Origin: an uncultured Oscillospiraceae bacterium
Lineage (GTDB): Bacteria; Bacillota; Clostridia; Oscillospirales; Acutalibacteraceae
Direction: 5' to 3'
Length of the DNA stretch: 64,000 nucleotides
Assembly: GCA_900544715.1 (NCBI GenBank)
Contig: UQWL01000015.1
Coordinates: forward strand, 1-64,000
Made by a program: the position numbers and the translations under genes. Below the pieces are notes generated by a model. It was not told the DNA's origin. It searched no databases and was given only the letters and a program-made list of their open reading frames with translations. This document shows positions 8,389-16,282 of this stretch, in pieces (position 1 is the stretch's first letter; each line of letters opens with the position of its first letter).

Positions 8389-8735
8389 ACTCAATATTTC
8401 CTCCTTTTGATTCAGGCGGGAAAAGCTTTTCCGCCCGCATTCGCATTGCGCGCTTGTGCAGACAGAGTGCTCTCCATGCCTTTAGGGACAATCGATAAAG
8501 ATAGAAATTGCCACTAAATATACTAACACGTTTGTCCGTTTGTGTAAACCAAAAAAGCGGGGTAAAAGTATGCAAAAATCGGGCTGCGGAAATTTAACAA
8601 TTTGTGAATTTTTTGAAACCGCCCGAAAATAGCCGTTTTTGCCGCATTCAGCCCCCTTTTGAACCGCTTGCAAAAGGGCCTGCATAGTGCCCTTCCGCAC
8701 GCCGTTTGGCGATTTCTCAGCCCTTCCCGCCCGGT
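8389..8735. other. Intergenic region between nifJ and the divergent CBS-protein gene
   Basis: It holds the nifJ leader and promoter (8520-8548) and a perfect 8-bp hairpin CCCTTTTG/CAAAAGGG near 8653-8677 of unknown role. No T-run follows that hairpin on either strand. The divergent promoter starts at 8736. I see no further gene. Confidence 0.6.
8520..8548 (-). promoter_or_regulatory. Candidate promoter of nifJ
   Basis: Minus strand TTTACA (8543-8548), a 17-base spacer and TAGTAT (8520-8525). The start point would be about 125 bases before the nifJ start codon. Confidence 0.55.
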
Positions 8736-8764
8736 TTGACACACCCTTATAAAACGGATATAAT
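8736..8764 (+). promoter_or_regulatory. Consensus promoter of the CNNM/CBS protein gene
   Basis: Perfect TTGACA (8736-8741), a 17-base spacer and perfect TATAAT (8759-8764). It gives a 5' UTR of about 150 bases. Confidence 0.85.
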
Positions 8765-8919
8765 AATGCAAACCTGCTTTGTAACGCAAGAGAACGATGC
8801 CTGTGAGAGGGAAATTTATCATTCATGGCGCGGTCGTCGCGCCACTTTAATTTTACCCGCCCGGCGCACGTTCCTTTGTATCAGTTTTACAAAGCAATTC
8901 AGAAAGGAGCCAATCCCCT

Positions 8920-10362
8920 ATGGATGACCCGGACCCTGCCGGAAACATTATTTTGCAGCTATTATTGCTGCTTGTGCTGATTTTGGTAAACGCCTTTTTT
9001 GCCATGTCCGAGATCGCGGTGATCTCGCTTAACGACAACAAGATTCAAAAAATGGCGGAGGAAGGCCACAAGAAGGCAAAACAGATTCTGCGCCTGACGG
9101 AAAACTCCAGCAATTTTCTCTCCACTATCCAAATCGGCGTTACATTAGCGGGCTTTTTGACCTCCGCCTCTGCTTCGCAGACCTTCGCGAATAAGCTCGC
9201 CACAGCGATTGCGCAGCCGAAGGTTGTCGCAGTGATTCCCTACAGCGTCATCAGCGGCTTTTCGATGGTGGTCATCACGCTGATTATGTCTTATTTCTCC
9301 CTTGTGCTCGGCGAGCTTGTGCCGAAAAAGATCGCCATGCAGAAGCCGGAAAAGGTTTCCTTCCTCGCGGTCGGCCCCCTGCTGTTTGTGGCAAAAATCA
9401 CAAAGCCGGTGGTAAAGCTCCTCTCCTTCTCCACCAATCTGGTGGTCCGGCTGTTCGGCTTCGACCCGAACGCGGATGAGGAGGACGTCACCGCGGAGGA
9501 AATCCGCATGATGGTGGATGTGGGCGAGGAAAAGGGCGTGATTGAAAACACCCAGAAGGAAATGATCAACAACATTTTTGAATTTGACGATATGGACGTT
9601 GGCGACATCATGACGCACCGCACGGAGATGTTTGCGGTGGAGGTCAACGATCCGCTCGAGGAGGTCGTCAAAATCTCGATGGAGGAAGGGTACTCCCGCA
9701 TCCCCGTCTACGACGACGACCCGGATAACATCATCGGCATCGCCTATGTGAAAGATCTGCTCAAGTATGTGGGCCGCAGCCTTCCCAAGGATAAAGCCCT
9801 GCGCGATATCATGCGCAAGGCGTATTATGTTCCAGAAACCAAGCACTGCGATGAACTCTTCAAGGAGATGAGCGAGAGCCATGTGCAGATGGCGATCGTG
9901 GTGGACGAATACGGCGGCACGGCGGGCCTCGTCACGCTGGAAGACGTTTTGGAAAGCATTGTCGGCAACATCCAGGATGAATACGACAATGAAGATGAAG
10001 AAATCTCCAAAATTAACGACACCACCTTTACGATCGACGGCACAACGGATCTCGACGAGGTGGATGAGCTCATCGGCGCCGACCTGCCAGAGGGCGACTA
10101 CGATACGCTCGGCGGCTTCATCACGAGCCAGCTCGGCTTCCTCCCCGGAGACGGAGAAATGAATGTGGTGGAGTATGAAAATATCCGTTTTACCGTGTTG
10201 AGCGTGGAAGAACGCCGCATCGGGAAAGTCCGTGTGGAAATCCTGCCCCAGGGGGAGGAGCCTGTGGAGGAACCGGCTACAGGCGAAAAGAAACACCGCC
10301 GCTTGCTGCACGAGCGGGAGGCGGAGGAAGCAGGCGAAGAGGATACCGAGCCGAAGAATTAA
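8920..10362 (+). CDS. CNNM/CBS-pair/CorC_HlyC membrane protein (hemolysin-family, putative divalent-cation efflux)
   Basis: Protein of 480 aa. The N-terminal CNNM domain has about four membrane segments (ILQLLLLLVLILVNAFFAMS, then hydrophobic stretches to about residue 170) with the typical SNFLSTIQIGVTLAGFL. A CBS pair follows (MTHRTEMFAVEV ... YSRIPVYDDDPDNIIGIAYVKDLL ... MAIVVDEYGGTAGLVTLEDVLESIVG), then the transporter-associated CorC_HlyC domain (DGTTDLDEVDELIG ... TLGGFI). Relatives are linked to Mg2+/Co2+ efflux; the old hemolysin name is misleading. The charged C-terminal tail (KKHRRLLHEREAEEAGEED) is probably disordered. AAGGAG lies about ten bases upstream of the ATG. The gene is monocistronic, with a consensus promoter and a strong terminator. 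Confidence 0.93.
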   Translation: MDDPDPAGNIILQLLLLLVLILVNAFFAMSEIAVISLNDNKIQKMAEEGHKKAKQILRLTENSSNFLSTIQIGVTLAGFLTSASASQTFANKLATAIAQPKVVAVIPYSVISGFSMVVITLIMSYFSLVLGELVPKKIAMQKPEKVSFLAVGPLLFVAKITKPVVKLLSFSTNLVVRLFGFDPNADEEDVTAEEIRMMVDVGEEKGVIENTQKEMINNIFEFDDMDVGDIMTHRTEMFAVEVNDPLEEVVKISMEEGYSRIPVYDDDPDNIIGIAYVKDLLKYVGRSLPKDKALRDIMRKAYYVPETKHCDELFKEMSESHVQMAIVVDEYGGTAGLVTLEDVLESIVGNIQDEYDNEDEEISKINDTTFTIDGTTDLDEVDELIGADLPEGDYDTLGGFITSQLGFLPGDGEMNVVEYENIRFTVLSVEERRIGKVRVEILPQGEEPVEEPATGEKKHRRLLHEREAEEAGEEDTEPKN

Positions 10363-10390
10363 GCTGCTCTCTTCCTGATTATAAAACATA

Positions 10391-10426
10391 AAGGCACGCT
10401 GCATTGTTTTGCAGCGTGCCTTTTTT
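10391..10426 (+). terminator. Intrinsic terminator after the CBS-protein gene
   Basis: Stem GGCACGCTGCA/TGCAGCGTGCC with a six-base loop, then TTTTTT. Preceding A residues may let it act in both directions, since the gene at 10442 converges on it. Confidence 0.92.
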
Positions 10427-10441
10427 ATCCTTGTTTTTCCG

Positions 10442-11566
10442 TCAGGCGGCCGCATTCTTGTTGGTATGCAGCGGCGGTTCTTCTGGCATTTCATCGAGTT
10501 TTTCCAGCTCTTTCCTCCGGTTGCGTTCATAATAGGCCGCATCCTCTTTCCAGAAGGCATAGTCCGGATCCTGCCTGCGGTCCGGCAAGTCATAATGCGC
10601 CTTGAGATACGCGCCGAGGTAGGCTGTGGCAATCTCCGTGCCGAACAGGTTCAAATGATCTCCCCCATCCTTGGAATGCTTTGTCCAATCGAACATCATG
10701 CGGCCCTGTTGCGCCTCCACGTTCAAATCCAGAAACGGCAGGCCGTTCTGCCGGGCAAATTCCGAAACAGCCTGATGCTTTTCATAGCTCCAGGAGCTTG
10801 CAGAGGGCATTTCCAGCAGCATGAGCTGAATCCCGCGCTCCTTGCACAGCTCCATCACTTTATTCAGGCAGCGCAGCGCCTCCTTGCTCAATGGCTCATC
10901 CCTGCCGCCCGGCTCCATATAATCGAAGCCGCCTTCATAGGGCACTGTCATCGTATGGATCAAGTAGCCCTTGCCGACATAGTGGTAAAACTTGCGGCGG
11001 ATATCCGTAAAATCATCCCGGGTGAGCTCCTTCCAGCGGGAGTGGTATTTCACCCCGGCAAAAAGGTAGCCAACGCCCGTGCCCACTGCATTATTCATAA
11101 ATGTATCGGAATAGCCGTATACCTGCCGCGGGAAGGCTTTCACCTTATCCACAAACATCTTCCAATGGTTTTTGTGCATGTTGGGGTTGCGGTACATCGC
11201 ATCCACTTCCAGCACCAAAACGCGCGGAGATTGGCGGACGAGCGCCTCCTTGACGCGCAGCCATGCCGTCAAAGGGTTCTGGCGTGGCTGGCCGCTGGCA
11301 AAGCTTGTGATACCATACTGATGATACATTGCAACCGGCGATATTCCATTATTAAGATCGCTGTTGCCGACCATAACGACATCCAGCGTATGATCGGGCT
11401 CCCCCAGATAGCCGAACACCACCGTATTCAGGGTGGAGTCCTCCGCCTTATCGTTGCGGGGAACCAGCACCATGGAACACAGCTGGAGCAGCAGCAGAAA
11501 AATCAGGGCAAAGCAAACGCATTTGACCGCCCTGCGGATTATTTTTTTCACTAATTCATTTCGCAT
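10442..11566 (-). CDS. DltD-like SGNH-fold membrane-anchored protein
   Basis: Protein of 374 aa. One N-terminal membrane anchor (CVCFALIFLLLLQLCSMVL, about residues 17-36) precedes an extracytoplasmic domain. VVMVGNSD (Ser69) resembles the SGNH block I nucleophile, and KDGGDHLN near residues 299-306 supplies the Asp and His. DltD-type proteins act outside the membrane in the last step of teichoic acid D-alanylation. Here it closes a cluster with MBOAT, carrier-protein and adenylation genes. It is shorter than typical DltD and ends in a charged, proline-rich tail. The acyl group and acceptor are not proven by the sequence. It lies 48 bases after the MBOAT gene. Confidence 0.8.
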   Translation of the reverse strand: MRNELVKKIIRRAVKCVCFALIFLLLLQLCSMVLVPRNDKAEDSTLNTVVFGYLGEPDHTLDVVMVGNSDLNNGISPVAMYHQYGITSFASGQPRQNPLTAWLRVKEALVRQSPRVLVLEVDAMYRNPNMHKNHWKMFVDKVKAFPRQVYGYSDTFMNNAVGTGVGYLFAGVKYHSRWKELTRDDFTDIRRKFYHYVGKGYLIHTMTVPYEGGFDYMEPGGRDEPLSKEALRCLNKVMELCKERGIQLMLLEMPSASSWSYEKHQAVSEFARQNGLPFLDLNVEAQQGRMMFDWTKHSKDGGDHLNLFGTEIATAYLGAYLKAHYDLPDRRQDPDYAFWKEDAAYYERNRRKELEKLDEMPEEPPLHTNKNAAA

Positions 11567-11614
11567 GCTTCCATCATGCCTTTCGGATTACTTAATAAAA
11601 TGAGCGCGAGTATG

Positions 11615-13189
11615 TTAAAACTGACCATAAAGGAACGTGCCCACGTGATATCCATCCCCGTAAATCCCAAAAATAATCACACTGAATAAAGCCGCGAAAT
11701 AGATCACCCAGCGAACCGGCAGCGGCAGCTTTGCAATCAGCGAACGCACGCTGATATCTCGCTCCTGCAGCACGCTCACCACGAGCATCAGCAGCACGGC
11801 AATGCCGAGCACCAGCCAATCAGCCGCCTCAAACTTCGGCAAAACCAGGCTTCCGCCCAAAAAGGGCCCACGGAACATGGAAACGAAAATATTCCCCGCA
11901 TACCGTAACCCCGGCGCGCGAAAAATCAACATGCCAATGTAGACAAAGCCGCAGGTGCGAAGCACCTGAAAAGCGTGCCACAGTTTACCCTCCCGGTTGA
12001 TATGGAGCGCATGGAGCGCTTTTACGGAGAGCGGCTCAAAGAGCGTGCCGACCGTCATGATGATGTAATAATATAGGCCGTAGGCGATAAACTTCCACCC
12101 CGCCCCGTGCCAAAGGCCGTTGCCGAACCAAACAAAAAACAGCGCACAGATGGCAGGAAGCTGACGGCCGGCATGGCCCTTGAATACCTTCTTCGCCTTT
12201 TTCCCAAGCTCCAGAATCGGCTTGGAAAGCGAAACCGGATAGAACACATAATCGCGCAGCCATGCGCCGAGCGTGATATGCCAGCGGCGCCAGAATTCCT
12301 GCACGGAGGTTGAGAAAAACGGGCGGCGGAAATTCAGTGCCATCTGGATGCCAAACAAGCGTGCAACCCCGCGCACAATATCCATCACACCGGAAAAATC
12401 AGCATAAATCTGGATGGTATACAGCAGCACGGCGAGGATGACAGGAAGGCCCGTGTACGCCGCACTATCATGAAATACGGCATCCACAAAAATGCCTGCC
12501 CGGTCGGCTATCACCATCTTCTTGAACAGGCCCCACAGAATCATCTGCATCCCCTGCATCAGATTGGCGGTGCTCAAGCGATGCGGCTCATAAAGCTGCT
12601 GCGCCAGCTGCCCATAGCGCCCGATCGGCCCCTCGACGATCTGCGGAAAAAAGGAAACGAACAGCGCAAGCCTGCCAAAATGACGGTCCGGTTCTATCTT
12701 GCCGCGGTAGACATCCACCACATAGCTGACAGATTGCAGCGTGTAATACGAAATGCCCAGCGGCATAATCAGCTTCAGGTGAGGCACCAGGGAGCCATCG
12801 GCAAACAGGCCGAAGATCGAGTTGACCGTTTCTCCAAAGAAATTAAAATATTTAAAAAACAGCAACAGCCCGAAATTAAAGAGCACCGCAAAGAATACAA
12901 CCAGCTTTTTCTTGCTTGCCGTTTTTTGCCGCAGTGCCTTTTTTTCTTCCTTTGGCACTGTCTTTTTGGCCAAATTGAATTGCGTGTTGATCCGCCCGAG
13001 CGCCAAGCCCGATAGATACACCGAAACCGTTGTTGCCAGCAGGCTGAAAATGAGCAGCTTGCTCGACAAAAAATAGAAAATATAGCTTGCCGCCAGCAAA
13101 ACGCCCCAACGTGCACGCCGGGGCATAATGAAATACAGCAGCCCGATCACGAGCATAAAAATAAGAAAGGTAAACGCAGTATAACTCAT
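11615..13189 (-). CDS. dltB: MBOAT family O-acyltransferase (DltB-like)
   Basis: Protein of 524 aa with many hydrophobic segments. MBOAT proteins move an activated acyl group across the membrane to an extracellular acceptor. The signature FGNGLWHGAGWKFIAYGLYYY contains the expected catalytic His, and EFWRRWHITLGAWLRDYVFYP is the conserved MBOAT block. I start at MSYTAF (13189): GGGGGA lies ten bases upstream and the hydrophobic helix follows at once. It is longer than classical DltB (about 400 aa), more like the AlgI/PatA end of the family, so the acyl donor may differ. Its neighbours (carrier protein, adenylation enzyme and DltD-like protein) support a Dlt-type pathway. Confidence 0.85.
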   Translation of the reverse strand: MSYTAFTFLIFMLVIGLLYFIMPRRARWGVLLAASYIFYFLSSKLLIFSLLATTVSVYLSGLALGRINTQFNLAKKTVPKEEKKALRQKTASKKKLVVFFAVLFNFGLLLFFKYFNFFGETVNSIFGLFADGSLVPHLKLIMPLGISYYTLQSVSYVVDVYRGKIEPDRHFGRLALFVSFFPQIVEGPIGRYGQLAQQLYEPHRLSTANLMQGMQMILWGLFKKMVIADRAGIFVDAVFHDSAAYTGLPVILAVLLYTIQIYADFSGVMDIVRGVARLFGIQMALNFRRPFFSTSVQEFWRRWHITLGAWLRDYVFYPVSLSKPILELGKKAKKVFKGHAGRQLPAICALFFVWFGNGLWHGAGWKFIAYGLYYYIIMTVGTLFEPLSVKALHALHINREGKLWHAFQVLRTCGFVYIGMLIFRAPGLRYAGNIFVSMFRGPFLGGSLVLPKFEAADWLVLGIAVLLMLVVSVLQERDISVRSLIAKLPLPVRWVIYFAALFSVIIFGIYGDGYHVGTFLYGQF

Positions 13190-13255
13190 GTTTGGCTGTT
13201 CCCCCAATATTTGTTTCTAAAACCCCTTCAGCCATTCTCAAGGGCTATTACAACA

Positions 13256-13289
13256 GTTCTCTCCGCTTGCCCACACAAGCGGAGAGAAC
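13256..13289 (-). terminator. 14-bp hairpin between the carrier-protein and MBOAT genes
   Basis: Perfect inverted repeat GTTCTCTCCGCTTG/CAAGCGGAGAGAAC with a six-base loop and no T-run on the minus strand. More likely an mRNA-stabilising or processing hairpin than a full terminator. It would allow a different dose of carrier protein and acyltransferase. Confidence 0.5.
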
Positions 13290-13310
13290 ACAGCCGCAGA
13301 TCATTCAAAA

Positions 13311-13349
13311 ACAAGCGCCTAACGCATCCAGCCAGAAACAGGGCTTGTT
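13311..13349 (-). terminator. Terminator-like structure behind the carrier-protein gene
   Basis: Minus strand AAACAAGC pairs with GCTTGTTT across a 26-base loop and is followed by T residues. It begins at the stop codon of the carrier-protein gene and may limit read-through to the MBOAT gene. Confidence 0.4.
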
Positions 13350-13577
13350 TTATTCCTCCTGCAAGCGCTCAATCAGCGCCATCATTGCTTCCACAGAGTT
13401 GAAATTCTCCGGGCGCAGGTCTACAACGGAGATTTCCACATCAAACGCATCATCGATTTCCGACACCAGGGATACCACATCCAGGGAATCGAGAATGCCG
13501 TCGTCAAACAGGCGCGTCTGCCCTTCAAATTTCACACCCGGCTTCAGTTCCTGCAAAATTTCCAGTAATTCTTCCAT
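13350..13577 (-). CDS. dltC: Acyl/D-alanyl carrier protein (DltC-like)
   Basis: Protein of 75 aa, close to the 78 aa of DltC. It carries the phosphopantetheine attachment site DDGILDSLDVVSLV with the modified Ser at about residue 31. It would be loaded by the adenylation enzyme encoded just upstream and handed to the MBOAT protein. I start at MEELLEIL (13577). AAAGGATGG precedes it, and an earlier in-frame ATG four codons upstream (MVIHME) abuts the Shine-Dalgarno directly. The 5' side is a copy of the leader element described at 13578-13704. Carrier-protein identity is clear; D-alanine as cargo is inferred from context. Confidence 0.88.
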   Translation of the reverse strand: MEELLEILQELKPGVKFEGQTRLFDDGILDSLDVVSLVSEIDDAFDVEISVVDLRPENFNSVEAMMALIERLQEE

Positions 13578-13704
13578 ATGTATAACCATCCTTTCTTGCG
13601 CCGTGCCGCAAAATGATGCGGTTTGGGCGCAGCCAAAATTTCGAGCGGCATTTCTGCTCAAAAAGCGTAAAACACAGTTTGAAAGAGAGTACTCTTAAAC
13701 TTTC
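13578..13704 (-). repeat. Leader element copy A (in front of dltC)
   Basis: Read on the minus strand: a 5' bulged hairpin (13681-13704), then TTTTTGAGC...GCTCGAAATTTTGGC with the small GAGC/GCTC hairpin, then TGCGCC...GGCGCA enclosing CCGCA/TGCGG, and AAGAAAGG with ATGGTTATACATATG. The same order occurs at 41997-42124 and 17696-17807, and more distantly at 35445-35550, always next to a start codon. Function unknown: it may be a cis-acting RNA or a dispersed RBS-carrying repeat. Confidence 0.75.
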
Positions 13705-13747
13705 ACGCCCATTTCTTTCCATCCGAAATGTTTTGAAATAATCGTTG

Positions 13748-15265
13748 TTATCCATCCAACTCCCGGTAATGCTCGCCCAGCCATTTGCGATCAAGCTTGC
13801 CGTTTGCGTTATACGGCATCTTCCGGGTCCGGATGATTTTGTTCGGCACCATGTAAGATGGCAGTTTCTCCTTTGCAAGGGGAAGAATTTCTTCCGGAGC
13901 GGCTGCCCCCTCGTAGACCAAGATCAGCTTATCCCGCTTGGCGTCATACAGGCAAACGCACACCTCCAGCCCTTCGCAGGCGGATACCGCCGCCTCAATC
14001 TCGCCCAGCTCGATGCGGTAGCCCATATGTTTGATCTGAAAATCCTTCCGGCCCATATACACCAGCTCACCGCGCTCGTTGTAATACACGAGATCCCCCG
14101 TTTTGTAAATCAGCTCGGGATAGAAGCGGTTGATCGGGTTTTGCACGAAGCTCTCCGCCGTTTTATCCGGCACGCCGTAATACCCCATGGCCAGAAAGGA
14201 ACCGCGCACGCACAATTCACCCAGTTCGCCGGGGGCCGGCTCACAGCCGTTTTCATCGAGCACCAACAGGCCGCAGTTATCGCATGCACGGCCAATCGGC
14301 AGCGATTCATCCTCCCGAAACGGGCGGTCAACGATATAATAAGCGCAGATGTCGGTGACCTCCGTCGGCCCGTAGAGGTTGGCAAACAGCGCCTGCGGGT
14401 AATGCGAGCGCCAGATGTTGAGCCATTTCACCGGCATCACTTCGCCTGCGAACAGGATCGTCGACAGCGCAGAGGGCTTTACATAATCCAACGCCTTCAT
14501 CCGGGCGATCAGGCCGAGTGCAGACGGCACCCAATAAATGGTGTTGACCTGGTGCGCCTGCATGTATTCAAGCAATTGGACAGGAAAGGAAAAATAGGAT
14601 TTCGGCGGCATGCAGAGCGTTGCCCCGCTCGCCAACGTTGCAAAAATATCAAGCACTGACATGCTAAAATAAAAAGGCGTCTGGCTTGCAAAAACCGTAT
14701 CCTGCGTAATGTGAAAGGTCTGCGTTACCCAGTGCGCATAATCAATCACGCTGCGGTGGCACACCACCGTGCCCTTCGGCATGCCAGTGGAGCCGGAGGT
14801 AAAGAGCGCATACAGTGGGTCGGTATCGATCATCCGGCTCCGGACGCGCGCGAGCGCCTTCTTGTCGCAGGGCGTTTGGGCAATCTCTTCAAACAGCACC
14901 AGCCTCGCGCTGCCCAGGAACTCCACCGCTGCCTGCGCATGTGCGGCATCCGTCAGCACGGCGGCCGGGGCAAGCGTGCTGAAAATATTCTGGATGCGGG
15001 CAGCGGGCATATGCGTATCGATCACCGTATAGAAACTGCCGCTGTATGTAACGCCCAGCATCGCCGCCAGGCAGGAAATCCCCTTATCCATATAAACCGC
15101 AACCGGTTGGCCATACGCCCCAAGCGCCAGCAGCCCCGTGCCGGCCGATTGGCAAAGGCCTAAAAAGGATGCGTAAGAAATCGTCTCTTTTTCTTCTGCG
15201 AATGCTGTTTTTTTCGGGAACCTCTGTGCGGAATGCTCCAGCAATTCGAGAACATTCTTCGTCAA
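13748..15265 (-). CDS. dltA: Amino-acid adenylation enzyme, DltA-like (D-alanine-carrier protein ligase)
   Basis: Protein of 505 aa, the length of DltA. It would activate an amino acid with ATP and load it on the carrier protein. Adenylation motifs are complete: LFTSGSTGMPKGT (about residues 154-166), NLYGPTEVTDICAYY, YKTGDLVYYNERGELVYMGR, DFQIKHMGYRIELGEIE and the C-terminal NGKLDRKW with the catalytic Lys. There is no fused carrier or condensation domain, which argues against a stand-alone NRPS. Translation starts at a TTG at 15265 with GGGGGA six bases upstream; no other start codon is available nearby. It opens the cluster and has a strong promoter at 15331-15359. Confidence 0.87.
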   Translation of the reverse strand: MTKNVLELLEHSAQRFPKKTAFAEEKETISYASFLGLCQSAGTGLLALGAYGQPVAVYMDKGISCLAAMLGVTYSGSFYTVIDTHMPAARIQNIFSTLAPAAVLTDAAHAQAAVEFLGSARLVLFEEIAQTPCDKKALARVRSRMIDTDPLYALFTSGSTGMPKGTVVCHRSVIDYAHWVTQTFHITQDTVFASQTPFYFSMSVLDIFATLASGATLCMPPKSYFSFPVQLLEYMQAHQVNTIYWVPSALGLIARMKALDYVKPSALSTILFAGEVMPVKWLNIWRSHYPQALFANLYGPTEVTDICAYYIVDRPFREDESLPIGRACDNCGLLVLDENGCEPAPGELGELCVRGSFLAMGYYGVPDKTAESFVQNPINRFYPELIYKTGDLVYYNERGELVYMGRKDFQIKHMGYRIELGEIEAAVSACEGLEVCVCLYDAKRDKLILVYEGAAAPEEILPLAKEKLPSYMVPNKIIRTRKMPYNANGKLDRKWLGEHYRELDG

Positions 15266-15330
15266 ACCTGTTCCCCCTTCCTTGTTCTTTTCCTCAACCG
15301 GAAACGGAGGCTTTAAAACCTCTGTTGAAA

Positions 15331-15359
15331 AGTATATCGGCTGCCACTGGTTTCGTCAA
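15331..15359 (-). promoter_or_regulatory. Promoter of the dlt-like cluster
   Basis: Minus strand TTGACG (15354-15359), a 17-base spacer and TATACT (15331-15336), 66 bases before the dltA start. Confidence 0.8.
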
Positions 15360-15435
15360 TACGTCCAATCCGAAAGTAACGAAATTGTAAGAAACCTGTT
15401 ACCGATTGAAATATTTCTGCAATCTATCGGTGATC

Positions 15436-16101
15436 CTATTGCCCAAAAAAGGGAAGGAGGAGACGCGCGATCTTATCCGGATCGTGCACATAGCTGCCGT
15501 GGCTCTCACCAGGCAAAATTTTTAACTCTGCATGTGGAATATGCGCCGCAATAAAACGTGTATCCTCCTCGCGGATCACATCCCGCTCCCCCGCCGTTAC
15601 AAGCGTGGGCACGGTGATGCGCGAAAGCTCCGCCCGCGTGAGTGCAGGGCCGTGCAGCATCATGCCGGTCTGCTGCCTCTGGGTGACCGCGTAAATGAGC
15701 CGGTAGGCAAACCGGTTGCGCGCTTTCAACCCCGCAGGGCTGGAATTCGCCCCACTGACCGCAAGCTTCGAGAGCAGCCCCGGCCAGCCGGAGGCAACGA
15801 GCAGGCCGATAATCCCCCCGTCGCTGAAGCCGTAGAGCATGGGCTGATCCATGCCGAGTGCCTGGATCAGCTCCGCCGTGTCGCTTGCAAGCTGCTCATA
15901 GGAGAGCGGCCCGGCCTTCCCGCTGTGCCCATGGCCTCTGCTATCCGGCGCGTAGACGGTGTAGAAGGCTGCGAGCCGTTCGATCAGGCCGTCAAATGTA
16001 TGATGGCTGCCGCCGTTGCCGTGCAGCAGGATCACCGGCCGCCCGCTCCCCTGCTGCTCATAGCAGATGGAAATGCCGTTGATCTCAATATTGTGCTCCA
16101 T
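15436..16101 (-). CDS. Alpha/beta hydrolase, predicted copper-regulated
   Basis: Protein of 221 aa. It has the oxyanion-loop motif LLHGNGGSHHTF, the nucleophile elbow GFSDGG, an acidic residue in AGERDVI and the His in GESHGSYVHD, so the catalytic triad is complete. Substrate is unknown; the family includes esterases and lactonases. I start at MEHNIEING (16101), preceded by GGAGGCGATAGG. Its promoter region contains a CsoR-like operator in a 21-base string identical to the one in front of csoR-copA, so copper control is likely. It is probably monocistronic: the next gene, dltA, has its own promoter. Confidence 0.88.
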   Translation of the reverse strand: MEHNIEINGISICYEQQGSGRPVILLHGNGGSHHTFDGLIERLAAFYTVYAPDSRGHGHSGKAGPLSYEQLASDTAELIQALGMDQPMLYGFSDGGIIGLLVASGWPGLLSKLAVSGANSSPAGLKARNRFAYRLIYAVTQRQQTGMMLHGPALTRAELSRITVPTLVTAGERDVIREEDTRFIAAHIPHAELKILPGESHGSYVHDPDKIARLLLPFFGQ

Positions 16102-16168
16102 CCTATCGCCTCCATCAAAGCCACATTGTTCCCAGCGGCGGAGCCACCTGTGCCGCGCGTCTGGTTTC

Positions 16169-16198
16169 ACTGTATCCCCTCACGGGGGTATTTGTCAA
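16169..16198 (-). promoter_or_regulatory. Promoter with CsoR-like operator for the hydrolase gene
   Basis: Minus strand TTGACA (16193-16198) and TACAGT (16169-16174) with an 18-base spacer. The spacer holds TACCCCCGTGAGGGGATA (16173-16190), a pseudo-palindrome of the CsoR type. Bases 16178-16198 are identical to 57938-57958 in front of csoR. Confidence 0.72.
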
Positions 16199-16282
16199 CC
16201 AATCCGGCCCGTTTTACGGCTGGCTCGTTAGGCCAGCCGCTATTTTTTTGCCAAACTGCACTGCACAAGCCGGTGCAAATGA

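Noticed and set aside
4789..8517. A 1242-codon open frame on the plus strand opposite nifJ
   Set aside because: Its protein has no domain, is rich in His/Arg/Gly runs typical of antisense frames, lacks a ribosome binding site and lies exactly over a certain PFOR gene.
8594..8608. TTAACAA-T-TTGTGAA resembling Rex half-sites upstream of nifJ
   Set aside because: The half-sites are in the reverse order to a Rex operator (TTGTxAA-N4-TTxACAA), so it is not a valid site.
9145..10632. Minus-strand frame opposite the CBS-protein gene
   Set aside because: It covers a gene with clear domains, runs through a terminator and has no ribosome binding site.
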